A DNA stretch of 64,000 bases from Madurella fahalii. Taxonomy: Eukaryota; Ascomycota; Sordariomycetes; Sordariales. The DNA is taken from assembly GCA_029876055.1 (NCBI GenBank), contig CM056876.1, positions 5,456,001 through 5,520,000 on the forward strand, written 5' to 3'. This document shows positions 46,178-54,747 of the stretch, piece after piece (position 1 is the first letter of the stretch; each line of letters opens with the position of its first letter). Made by a program: the position numbers and the translations under genes. The notes below the pieces were generated by a model. It was not told where the DNA came from and searched no databases. It saw only the letters and a program-made list of their open reading frames with translations.

Positions 46178-46766
46178 TTGAGAGGGTCTCTTTGGACTAT
46201 GAGAAGTGTCTCATTATACTATGACCCCATTTCGAATGGCCCGTGCACACAACATATAACCCTGACCCTAATGCGCACCCGTGTGGATGGACGCGACAGT
46301 CGACGCAAGATGCCCACTCGCGCAGAAAGACAACAACAACGACAACAACAACGACAACAACAACGACAACAACAACGACAACAACAACGAGGGTATCGCT
46401 AGTCAAGCGGCACCACAACGATGGCGACGAGGGCGTGGTAGAGAGCGTGGAAGCAGGGGAGGCGCTTAGTCAGATGGACAGGCAGATGGACAGGCAGATA
46501 GATAACTGGGCCGTCAAACTGTGGGAAAACAGCGCCTATTTGGGCCTTGTAAGATATCAACGAATTGAGACGAATTGAGTACTCTGACAACGTCAATTGC
46601 AATTGCAGTACTTGATAGGCTTTTTGCAGTGAAATGGGAGTCTTGCGTCAATTGTCATGTCCATCTTTAATGGGCGCGCGTGTTAGGGTTAGGAATATAT
46701 ATGGCAGTTTAAAGTGGGGTCATAGTATAGTGAGACACTTCTCATAGTCCAAAGAGACACTCTCCA
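46178..46766. mobile_element. non-autonomous TIR element (MITE-like, TA target duplication)
   Basis: Inverted terminal repeats of about 50 bp bound this element. The left end begins TTGAGAGGGTCTCTTTGGAC, and the right end, read on the minus strand, begins TGGAGAGTGTCTCTTTGGAC. The match continues through ACTATGAGAAGTGTCTCA and ACTATGACCCCA with one or two mismatches. TA dinucleotides flank both ends (46176-46177 and 46767-46768), as for Tc1/mariner elements. Inside lie a 12-nt microsatellite, a short GATGGACAGGCA duplication, and telomere-like motifs next to both repeats (TAACCCTGACCCTAA and GTTAGGGTTAGG). No transposase is encoded. Confidence 0.8.
46330..46390 (+). repeat. 12-nt microsatellite (ACAACAACAACG)n
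   Basis: About five tandem copies of a 12-nt unit made of CAA triplets and one CGA triplet, inside the TIR element. It creates artefactual homopolymer-like ORFs in several frames (poly-Val on the minus strand, Asn-rich on the plus strand), which should not be annotated as proteins. Confidence 0.92.
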
Positions 46767-46768
46767 TA

Positions 46769-47127
46769 TTAATTACTATGAGTTAAGAAACACAGTGAAT
46801 CATGCCAATTCCGATTGCGGTTTTACGGCCGTGACGTGTTTGTAACACAAAAGTGGGTCAGCGGCGCGAAATCTCGCAACATGTGCCGCCCTATTGAGAA
46901 TAGGCGACCAATCAAGCCCGCATGCCATCGTTGGTCCATCCAGAATCAAGTTTAGTGTAGTTAAAGACCTCGGTTTCCAGCTAGATACCCGCACACCGCA
47001 AGTCATAAAAGCGAGCTCACCACAAGTTCCTCTGCTCTTGACAGCAACACGTCTGAGTGGCATTTCAGGCTGACCTCGAACCTGTCGGTTTCAGAGTTAG
47101 GAATATCAATTTCTATGCAAGGCGTTA
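46769..47127. other. spacer between two transposons
   Basis: No gene supported; one 87-aa ORF on the minus strand (46800-47063) has no recognisable domain. Confidence 0.4.
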
Positions 47128-48429
47128 ACGTATATGATAAGCGAGCGGCCGATCTAAGCGAGCGGCCGAAATTTCACTACCCTACTATAATTATCCTCAA
47201 TTACACAACCACAACACTAGGAAATAACAATAACTGAATCGGAAACAGATGAATCAGACGATTCTGCAGCCTCCTTGCACGTACGTACATTATGGCCAGG
47301 CTTTCCGCATACGCCACAGCACCGAATCTTCGTACGAGACCCCCTTACACCACTACCATTTTGTCGTATTTCCTGGATTACCTGCTCACCCACAGCCTTC
47401 TGATCCAGTAGATCCTGTGCTTCTTGTACAGTAAGTGACCCTCCAAGCCGCACACGTGTTTTTTTTGCTCTCCGTCTTTTACTAAGCCCCTCATTGGCCT
47501 TTCGTAGTGCTGAGACCTCCGAACGTAGAAGAGCTACCTCGTGCATCACAGCCATCGTACCTTTAGCTAATCGATCTACAGCAGTTAGTATTGAGGTTGG
47601 AGAGCTGCCTTGATGGTTGGAAATTCGAGTTTTGATAAGTGCTGACTATGAGGTAGCTTCTCGAGGGTTATATAGCGTTTGGGAGACCCAAGGTAGTGCT
47701 GTAGTTGGGCTGGAGGCTGGGGGTGTTGGGGTCCGAATGCGTATATCCAGCTTAGATATCACCCTCTCTAGGTCATACGGTATAAGGCCGGCTCCGGTAA
47801 ATCCACCCTGGATGTTCTTTTCTGTAATTGAAGCAAAAAACGCTTCTCTGAACCCATAAAGAAACTCTAATTTGCTGATATGTATGATGTTCATCCGCAT
47901 CAACTGCTCAATCTGGCAGCTATACGCCTTTTTCAACAGCGAAAAACAGCCAACATCTAATAGCTGAAGTAGGTACGAGGAGTGCGGAGGTATATAAAGT
48001 GTAATAATGTTATGCTCCTGGCAGTAGGTCTCGGATTCTTCGGAGTGGTGGCTATCGTGGCCGTCAAGGATCAGCAGCCGGTATTTGCCCTTCGTACGAG
48101 ATGCTGTATGGAAATCGAAGTGCCGAATCCAATCTATGCCTTTCTCATTGGTAGTCCAGCTATTATCGGTTGTTGCAATACGCCAGTTGGCCGGAAGATT
48201 GCACTCTCGATACCAATTGGCGAGGTGATATTGTCCGGCTAAGATGATGAATGGCGGGATAGCCCAATCCAAGGCATTTACTCCTTGGATAACTGTAGCC
48301 CACTCTCGATTACCAGGCTGGGCCTGTTTAGCCCTACTACGGCCATCAGAGGTAGTAACTACCATAGTAGGGATAATAATGCCTATTATAAAACCGGTCT
48401 CGTCGAAATTATATAAATCTTCGTCAAGG

Positions 48430-48565
48430 TGTCACGGGACCGGCTGAGGGCGCAGCCCCGGGTACGTGATATAAGCAAGTGGTGCGCAGCGTTCAATCAC
48501 GGAGTGATTGAACTGGCGGATCTTTTGGTTCATTGGCAGAGTGGTTTACTGCGCGCCCTCTTACA
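48430..48565 (+). repeat. left LTR of the mini-retroelement
   Basis: 136 bp, TG...CA ends. It contains an imperfect palindrome GTTCAATCAC-GGA-GTGATTGAAC at 48491-48513 and a tRNA-like box-A motif TGGCAGAGTGG at 48534-48544 within a possible D-arm (GCAG...CTGC). Confidence 0.85.
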
Positions 48566-48568
48566 ATT

Positions 48569-48584
48569 GTTCAATCACTCCGTG
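48569..48584 (+). other. candidate self-priming primer-binding site
   Basis: GTTCAATCACTCCGTG begins 3 nt after the left LTR. Its reverse complement matches LTR positions 48498-48513 at 16 of 16 bases. This is where reverse transcription of an LTR element is primed. The site does not begin with TGG as a tRNA 3'-end site would, so Tf1-like self-priming is a reasonable reading. Confidence 0.5.
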
Positions 48585-48863
48585 GGTGCACTGGAGGTCC
48601 TGCGTTCAATTCGGCCAGGTGCCGCATGTCGGCGGGCGAGATGCCCTTGAGAGTGGCGATTGACGTCAGGGTTCCCCTCCTTCGTTGGCGCTCACAGTGA
48701 CGTATGACATGGTGGCGGCGCGCTTCGCCCAAGGCCCTGCGGGGTGTGCGTGGTTTGGGTTCCCACCCACGGCGAGTCATACGGATCATTGGGGGTCTGA
48801 CACTTGCCTGCTATCCTTAGTGGTCGGAAGCCGCCGCGAAGGAGCTCGAGGGCGAGCTCTTCC

Positions 48864-48877
48864 AGAGGGGAGGATAG
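48864..48877 (+). other. polypurine tract of the mini-retroelement
   Basis: AGAGGGGAGGATAG, almost all purines, ends one base before the right LTR, the expected position for plus-strand priming. Confidence 0.6.
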
Positions 48878-48878
48878 T

Positions 48879-49014
48879 TGTCACGGGACCGGCTGAGGGC
48901 GCAGCCCCGGGTACGTGATATAAGCAAGTGGTGCGCAGCGTTCAATCACGGAGTGATTGAACTGGCGGATCTTTTGGTTCATTGGCAGAGTGGTTTACTG
49001 CGCGCCCTCTTACA
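48879..49014 (+). repeat. right LTR of the mini-retroelement
   Basis: 136 bp, same sequence as 48430-48565 by eye, followed directly by the second CAAGG target copy. Confidence 0.85.
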
Positions 49015-49581
49015 CAAGGATACCGTATTTAGCCTTAGTGTTATATACAAGTATAAACCACTTGCAAATAACCTTTGGATCTTCGCATTTAGCCCTCTGG
49101 TAGTCGTATTTACGTGTAAAACGCGTCCGAAGTTCTAGCTGGCGCTTAACGAAGTTATGAGCCCAGCGTTTGCCGATAGGGGGCGCGTCGCGTTCGCGTA
49201 GCAATCGATTGGCCATATCTTCCACGTACGAAAGCCGGGGATGAAATGCACGCGTATATAACTCAATTATGTATCGAATAATCGATTGCTCTTCTAAATC
49301 CGTGAGCTTACGCGAATTGGCGATAAGGTCGTGTCGAGGAAGTCGGCCGGCCTTTCGGTAACGAAGCGTTCTTTCTGCAATATCGTATAACTCAGCTGCA
49401 GCCGGAATGCTAAGCTTGGTATCGTTTTGAAGAGCTTGCAGGGCCAAAAGAGTCCTTGCTTCTTTTGAAGGGGTCCCCATGGCTTGTTGTGGTAAATTTT
49501 GTAGAAGATGTAGAGAGAGACGCGTTGTAGTAGGGAAGCGGCCGCTCGCTTAGATCGGCCGCTCGCTTATCACGCACGTTA

Positions 49582-49917
49582 TAACAATCCCGTCTCTTGC
49601 AGCAGCTGCATCAATGTCGAGAGGAAACTCGATATTTGTGCTGTCTAAATAAGGTCCCAGAATTTGGTAAGGAAATCCAATTCGATTCTATCTAATCTGT
49701 CTAAGAGATAGGCACCCAAGGTTGTCATTGTCGTTTGACCAAACCTGGACGAAACCAACCGTTGTGGTGCAATAACGAAAGACATACCGACCCTGACGAC
49801 AACTGTCGTAAAGCAAAACAAGGAATGAACGTACGTATATAGTTGAAGCTTCCCAGATGCCCGCATCCTCATCTAATGAGTGTGCCTAGCACACACGGGC
49901 TATTTCCAGGCGCTCCG
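49582..49917. other. short intergenic stretch right of the transposon
   Basis: No gene supported. Confidence 0.4.
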
Positions 49918-50619
49918 CTAATGAGCTGCCTCACCCTCGCTCTCCCGCTTCGCTAACCATCTCTTGTTCACGGTAGGCTTCGGTTCGCCGTACTTGATCA
50001 TAAACGCTCGTTTGGCCTCCTTGGACGTCAAGTTGCGATACTCCTCCCCGAGCGGCGAGTTGATGTCGAGGTGATAGTCTGTGTCCCTGATCCGGTGCGT
50101 ATACTTGTTTGGGCGCACAGCTCGTCTCGCTAAGCCTGAAGTCGACCCATCTTGACGTTTCCTTGCGGCGCTTGGGCCCTCCACGGAAGCTCCGGTTACA
50201 GTGCTTCCATGTGAACTTCCCGCGAGACAGACTTCCCTTTTCCGCTCGAGAAGCTGTTGACAGGGATCGGCGAGGGGGCCGGCATAGATGCCGAAATTTG
50301 TCCAGCCAGTTGGTTCATTGTGATCCGCGCTGTCAAAAATATCGTCATCGGATTCTCCCATGCAGCAGTCGCCGAATGGCAGGTCTTCGCACGTGACCCC
50401 AAGATCGGCGTCGGCGTCGTCGCATGTGAGATTTGGTTCGCCGTCATCCGGGCCTTGCCACAGGGTGATATCGACAGGACCGCTCTCCCCATTGTCTGAA
50501 CGCTTCACGACACCATGTTGCTCGAGAGATGAGTCCATCTTATCTGTCGTCATGGCAATTGCAAGTGTGATGGTAGACTGGAAAAGGAAGAGAATGGAAG
50601 AGAGTTGTGCTGCCTTCAT
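49918..50619 (-). CDS. small secreted cysteine-containing protein with dibasic sites (candidate effector)
   Basis: Single exon, 233 aa. Signal peptide MKAAQLSSILFLFQSTITLAIA, then a short pro-region ending in VVKR, a Kex2-type site. The mature part has clustered cysteines (LTCDDADADLGVTCEDLPFGDCC, then PCQQLL and VCLAG) and a basic C-terminal half with further dibasic pairs (RKR, RR, KR). No known domain. Its size, Cys content and location next to a transposon nest fit lineage-specific secreted or effector-like proteins, but that role is inference. The promoter on its upstream side carries a tandem duplication (50681-50819). Confidence 0.72.
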   Translation of the reverse strand: MKAAQLSSILFLFQSTITLAIAMTTDKMDSSLEQHGVVKRSDNGESGPVDITLWQGPDDGEPNLTCDDADADLGVTCEDLPFGDCCMGESDDDIFDSADHNEPTGWTNFGIYAGPLADPCQQLLERKREVCLAGSSHGSTVTGASVEGPSAARKRQDGSTSGLARRAVRPNKYTHRIRDTDYHLDINSPLGEEYRNLTSKEAKRAFMIKYGEPKPTVNKRWLAKRESEGEAAH

Positions 50620-50680
50620 TTTGAATGCGGGGGTGTAGCTTCTTGATGACTAAGCGGTTTTTTTGGTGTGTCTGAAGGCC

Positions 50681-50819
50681 CGTGATTGACAAATGTGGAT
50701 AAAGTCAAGTTGGTGAGAAAGCGGTTCCTGCCCGGTGTTCGATGGTACGGTGATTGATAAATGTGGAAAGAGCGGGGTTTTTGATGGGGAAGCCGGTTCC
50801 TGCCCGATGCTGGATGGTG
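50681..50819. repeat. imperfect tandem duplication of about 70 bp in a promoter region
   Basis: Unit one (50681-50747) and unit two (50748-50819) share GTGATTGA-AAATGTGG at their starts and GCGGTTCCTGCCCG followed by GATGGT at their ends, with more drift in between. The repeats lie 60-200 bp upstream of the small secreted protein gene (minus), so they may duplicate a regulatory site. Confidence 0.7.
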
Positions 50820-51516
50820 TTGAGTTGATGATGAATTCTGAACACTTAAAGCCGGACAGATGAACAGCCTTATATATTTCTCAATCAACATGTTTTCCAG
50901 TCTCCATAGCACATCTAGGAACTATTTCCGGACAATGTCATCATCAAGAAAAAGGCCGACGGAATCTCAGACGTCCTGAAACTGAGGCGACATGGTTGCG
51001 ATGGAGCCAAAAGTGGCGTTTCTACGGCGGCACAGCTCTGCTAGCCTCAAACTACCAATCCCAACCCTGACTTCACGTCCTTGCGATTCCCTCACCCAGA
51101 ATACCATTCCATTCTTATCAACCTTACTAAACTACTCTTACAAAATAATTAGGACCTGCCCTTCCTGTCTTTCTTTAGGTATGGCCGCCGGCCACCTCGT
51201 CGAAATCCTACATGTTCCGGCGTAGGAGGCTACTGTTTCAAGTGCCGAGCATTTTCAGTATAAGAGAGCGCTAGTTCCGGCCTCGAATCTGACTTCCAAA
51301 CCATCAATCATTGCAGACAAACACATCTTATCTACTCAGCAGCGCAAAGTAGACGAGTTTTTCAAAAACACTTTGCATCAGATTCGCTTATCTCTATTAC
51401 GAACACATTAGTTCCCAGCTTCAAATCTCCTTCCACTACACTCCACTCGCTTGCCCCGGATTTTTCTATACTTTTATTCTGTTTCCCATCTACTCCCAAA
51501 TCACCTATCAAGCACA
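50820..51516. other. divergent promoter region and long leader
   Basis: About 700 bp between the tandem repeats and the repeat-protein gene at 51517. CT-rich leader sequence precedes that ATG (CAAGCACAATGAAG). No coding region supported. Confidence 0.5.
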
Positions 51517-51939
51517 ATGAAGTACTCGCAGCTCCTCCTCCTCGTTGGCGGTGTGACTATCGCCTACGCCAAAGCCGCTCCGAACACCGCCAATCAGGCC
51601 GGACAAGTTGTCGCCAGAGACGCTTCGCAGCCTGCGGCCGTGGGCGGCATCCTTCCTCCTCGGGAAATCCACATGGTAGCCGAGCGCGATCCCATGCTTG
51701 GTACTGGCGGGGGCAAGGGGAAGGAGCAGAGCAAGGGGAAGGGGAAAGCGCAGAGTCAGAGCAAGGGCAAGGGTAAAGAGCAGAGCAAGGGCAAGGGTAA
51801 GGAACAGAGTAAGGGCAAAGGCAAGGAACAGAGTAAGGGCAAAGGCAAGGAGCAGAGCAAGGGCAAGGGCAAGGAGCAAGGAGGGGCGACCGGTGAAATT
51901 CACCGTGGTGTACGCGGAGCGGTCAAAAACGGTGCGTAA
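51517..51939 (+). CDS. small secreted protein built of KGKGKEQS tandem repeats
   Basis: Single exon, 140 aa. Signal peptide MKYSQLLLLVGGVTIAYAKA, then a short spacer with dibasic-like positions (ARD, PPRE, ERD). A low-complexity block of about seven copies of the 8-residue unit KGKGKEQS (one variant KGKGKAQSQS) occupies residues 67-122, and a short tail with IHRGVRGAVKN follows. The DNA repeat unit is 24 bp and nearly identical between copies, so copy number may vary among strains. The Lys/Gly/Gln/Ser composition is strongly basic and probably disordered, suited to binding acidic polymers or membranes. No family known. The second ATG-free frame upstream (from 51451) is not used. Confidence 0.75.
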   Translation: MKYSQLLLLVGGVTIAYAKAAPNTANQAGQVVARDASQPAAVGGILPPREIHMVAERDPMLGTGGGKGKEQSKGKGKAQSQSKGKGKEQSKGKGKEQSKGKGKEQSKGKGKEQSKGKGKEQGGATGEIHRGVRGAVKNGA

Positions 51940-53499
51940 GCACTGCCCGGCGGGATAAAAGGGAAGCATAGTACAAGAGACCCGATTGTATCGGTCTACA
52001 TTGTATGAAGAGAGTAGTTAGCGGAGGAATTCAGCACGTCAGAGACGTGACCGAGACCTGAGGCTCTCGATTCTCGTGTTGTCGCCGTCATCCCTAAGCG
52101 ATGGCTAGTAGCTTCTGCCGAAGTTCACGACGGGCCAACAGATGCACATGATAACCTCGCACGGCTGACTTCCTCCCCGTCCGGGATTGTGAACCCAACA
52201 TGCCCTTGATCCTGGTGACGTACTTCAGGACCACCCGACATCGCTGCTCGCATACATAGCATGCGGAGTGTCTAGAGAACGTACTTGCCCCTTAGCTGTG
52301 CGAGACTCGCCCTGTTGTTCATGTTCGATATGACCTCTAACCCGACGAATGTACGGATGCGCCGCTGCATTACTAGTTTGTCCCTGTACATCATGGGCAT
52401 GACAATGTGGAGGTAGTCATAACCCGACTCGTAGCGGACAGCCAACATGATAATGCCTTTGTCCGTGTCTTTATCCGTCTCCTGGATACTCACATCGGTG
52501 ACCAAATTCTCGCCGGTGAGTGGCCTGACATTCTCAAGGACCAACATCTGAACGCGCGTGTCGGCTGGCATGCTTAGTACGTCCCTCACAGTCTGTAGGC
52601 ACATGAGCATGGCTTTGCCCCACTCCGCCGGTTCTGCATTGTGTACGCACCCAGCAACACGACGCATGCAGCCATGTCGCCCTGAGGTTCAGGATAATTT
52701 TTCCACGCTCACGAATAACACTATAGCTGCGACCTTATCTTAGGCGGACCAGAAAAGAGCGTCTGAAATGAGACACGAGGCCCATCTAACTGCAGCCCCA
52801 AAGGTAATCTGCGCCGACCTGCCATACTGGGCACGGCAATGGGCAAAGGGATCATGAGCTATGCAATTCAAACTAAGAAACACTAGATACTGCAATTGAA
52901 ATGGTTGTGGCCAAAGACGTCAATTGTTCCTAATGTTACAACCTAGCAGCGTCGCCTACTCGCCATACTCGGCCAGGAAAAGGGTCGTTCTGCCCATGCC
53001 TCGAAGACCCCGGCCAGTTGTCTCAGTCTGCAAATCCTCTCTATGACATTACTACATTAGATTGAAGTCAACTGTCACATCACACAGGCAATTTGACATG
53101 CAAGGGATAAGAACTCATATATTGTGAGCTACGAAAATGCCCGGCAACGTCGATGTCGACCGGGTCGACGGTCAGCCTAGCGGTCTGGCGAAAGACTTGG
53201 CTCTCGTGATCCAGACGGCCGCGCTCCAAATGGGCTCCTAGGAAAGTGCAGGCGAGTGCCAAAATTGGCGATGGAGCGCGTGTTGTCAACCGTGGGACCA
53301 GCACTGCCGGCGGTCGAGAGCGGCCCCGACCCGCATCCCGGCGGTGGTAGGCGCGAACCAAACGGGCTGAGTCGAGAGGAGTCGTGTGGACGATCTCTGC
53401 TGGCAGATGGCCCAGATGATCCTTCCGCGGCGGCAGTATCCCAGGGCATCTGTAGTCCATTGCGCGTCGGACCAAACATACCAAGTTCAAGCCCTGAAT
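51940..53499. other. mostly noncoding stretch with one doubtful ORF
   Basis: A 131-aa minus ORF at 52272-52667 (see separate entry) is the only candidate. The 53080-53499 part is GC-rich and lies 3' of the orphan 415-aa gene; ORFs on both strands there are overlapping and Arg/Pro-rich, typical of random GC-rich frames. Confidence 0.4.
52272..52667 (-). CDS. hypothetical protein, 131 aa (doubtful)
   Basis: Open frame starting MRRVAGCVHNAEPAEWGKAM with balanced amino-acid composition and a plausible alpha/beta pattern (VQMLVLENVRPLTGENLVTDV, GIIMLAVRYESGYDYLHIVM). No domain recognised and no clear promoter. It could be a small gene, or the last exon of a decayed one. Listed because composition is more protein-like than neighbouring frames. 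Confidence 0.3.
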   Translation of the reverse strand: MRRVAGCVHNAEPAEWGKAMLMCLQTVRDVLSMPADTRVQMLVLENVRPLTGENLVTDVSIQETDKDTDKGIIMLAVRYESGYDYLHIVMPMMYRDKLVMQRRIRTFVGLEVISNMNNRASLAQLRGKYVL

Positions 53500-54747
53500 C
53501 TACGGGATCAGGTCGAGGCTGATGGGCCAATAGTGGGGATCCCTTCTGTTTGGCGATGTCGAGTCCACGACGGAGCCTGCGACAATCGGTGTATGCTCCG
53601 TCTCGCCCTGTGTTGTCGCAGCATCATGCCCAAAGATCTCCTGGAACCTCCTGGCGAGGAACCGCCTGTTCGCGGCGACTTGCGCGTGCAGCTCAAAAAT
53701 TTCCGTTGAGGAAGACTCTCCCTGAGCGAGCGGCACGCCCGTGTGGACGAAGTAGAGCATGTACTCTCCTCCCTCGTGGATTCTCCACGCATCCGACAAA
53801 GGAAAGGCGCCGCTGTTGAGGTACATCATGGCGCCCCAGTAATCGTACAGCCGGAGGGTGTCTGCGCCCTCGGGAGAGTCCCGCAGCTTGACCGCGGCGA
53901 CACAGCGGTAATAGGTAATCCGGCTCCCACTGGGGTGGTCGACCGTGTTCGGAAGCCGAAACTCAAAATGCGACAGGTCGTGGTAGAACTGCTGGTTTGG
54001 GTTTCTGCTCGAATAACGGATCCGGATGAGCTTTGGGGCACCGGGCATCCGGAGTATCTTGTCGTCAGTCTCGGGATGGGAAAAGACGCCGAAGTAGGAC
54101 GCCACATGGGCGCTTAGGGTGCCGTTGGTGATGCCGTCCCAACGGAGCAACCCATCCTCCCAAGGCGGGAGACGTAGGCCTTCGGGCACGTCTCCCCAAG
54201 GGCTGGTCTCCCCCGGGCGGTGAAAGACGCTATGAAGCAGACGGCAATCTTCTGTAAGCCACAGTGCCTCTTTGATATCTTGGCTCTCCATCAGGCTCTC
54301 GAACGAGAGTCCCCCGGAGCCAACGCGGCGCTTGATCCGCTCGCAGGACAAAGCGAAATCCTCATCGTCGTTGAGGCAAGCCGCTTCCAAGAGGAGAGGA
54401 GAACACTGCAACCCTAAGGCTTCGCTTAGGATTTGAGCTCGCGTGCTGCCATCGAGGAAAAACAGCAAGTGCCGCAAAATGATGACGGCGCACACAATGC
54501 CTGACCGACCCGGAGGGTCGACCTCAGCATTAGGCCAGTGAGAGTGCGAAAAACTTGCGAACTCGAACGGGTCCATCAGATCGCCCAGCCAGACGACGTC
54601 TCCGCCGTGGCCGTTGCCGCTGCCGTCGTGGGCGGCGGCGGACGTGCGGTTTTGCGTCCCTGCAGGGCTTGCGGGCTCGCCGCCGTCGCCGTCGCCGGCC
54701 GAGGAATTCCTCGTCTCGGTCAATTTATTACCAATGTCGTGAGACAT
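53500..54747 (-). CDS. conserved-looking orphan protein, 415 aa
   Basis: Single long exon. The first 45 residues are Gly/Ser/Ala/Asp-rich and probably disordered. The rest is a globular, low-repeat sequence: RSGIVCAVIILRHLLFFLDGSTRAQILSEAL (helical), then LSAHVASYFGVFSHPETDDKILRMPGAPKLIRIRYS and HFEFRLPN...ITYYRCVAAVKLRD, and HEGGEYMLYFVHTG near the end. The beta-rich second half ends in a polar tail. No signal peptide or membrane segment. I cannot name a family. The frame is clean over 1.25 kb while the opposite strand is broken, which supports a real gene. A C-terminal intron after the last codons cannot be excluded. Confidence 0.65.
   Translation of the reverse strand: MSHDIGNKLTETRNSSAGDGDGGEPASPAGTQNRTSAAAHDGSGNGHGGDVVWLGDLMDPFEFASFSHSHWPNAEVDPPGRSGIVCAVIILRHLLFFLDGSTRAQILSEALGLQCSPLLLEAACLNDDEDFALSCERIKRRVGSGGLSFESLMESQDIKEALWLTEDCRLLHSVFHRPGETSPWGDVPEGLRLPPWEDGLLRWDGITNGTLSAHVASYFGVFSHPETDDKILRMPGAPKLIRIRYSSRNPNQQFYHDLSHFEFRLPNTVDHPSGSRITYYRCVAAVKLRDSPEGADTLRLYDYWGAMMYLNSGAFPLSDAWRIHEGGEYMLYFVHTGVPLAQGESSSTEIFELHAQVAANRRFLARRFQEIFGHDAATTQGETEHTPIVAGSVVDSTSPNRRDPHYWPISLDLIP

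Larger units (their letters stand above)
48430..49014. mobile_element. 585-bp LTR mini-retroelement (TRIM-like) nested in the transposase
   Basis: Two 136-bp direct repeats, identical by eye, at 48430-48565 and 48879-49014, each start TGTCACGG and end CTCTTACA (TG...CA). A 5-bp target duplication CAAGG flanks them (48425-48429 and 49015-49019). The 313-bp interior has no ORF of coding character. A polypurine tract lies just before the second LTR and a self-complementary primer-site candidate just after the first. Size, termini and lack of coding fit a non-autonomous TRIM. Identical LTRs suggest a recent insertion. Confidence 0.85.
47217..49480 (-). pseudogene. pogo/Fot1-type DDE transposase, split by an LTR mini-element and a stop
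   Basis: The N-terminal part (49480-49015) has a psq/CENPB helix-turn-helix (AAAELYDIAERTLRYRKAGR) and a Tc5-type second helix-turn-helix. The catalytic part (48424-47646) shows NFDETGF, LILDGHDSH and HSSYLLQLLDVGCFS, the three acidic positions of the DDE_1 superfamily. The C-terminus (47555-47217) is coiled coil plus a CCHC knuckle (CCGVCGKPGHNVRTC). Removing 48430-49014 plus one copy of the CAAGG duplication rejoins the frame exactly (466 + 59 nt = 175 codons). A TAG at 47648-47646 is the only in-frame stop in the rejoined frame, which would otherwise encode 557 residues. Not functional as it stands. Confidence 0.85.
47128..49579 (-). mobile_element. Fot1/pogo-family DNA transposon, interrupted
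   Basis: About 41-bp inverted terminal repeats at 47128-47168 and 49539-49579 share TGATAAGCGAGCGGCCGATC followed by TAAGCGAGCGGCCG, which itself repeats AAGCGAGCGGCCG twice. The outermost bases differ by three transitions. TA target dinucleotides flank both ends (47126-47127, 49580-49581). The element encodes one transposase on the minus strand, now carrying a nested mini-retroelement (48430-49014). Without that insertion it would be 1862 bp, typical of Fot1/Pot-type elements. Confidence 0.85.

Noticed and set aside
46318..46392. CRISPR-like short repeats
   Set aside because: Direct microsatellite without spacers; eukaryotic context.
46197..46418. poly-valine and Asn/Asp-rich ORFs at the microsatellite
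   Set aside because: Product of the 12-nt repeat, not a protein.
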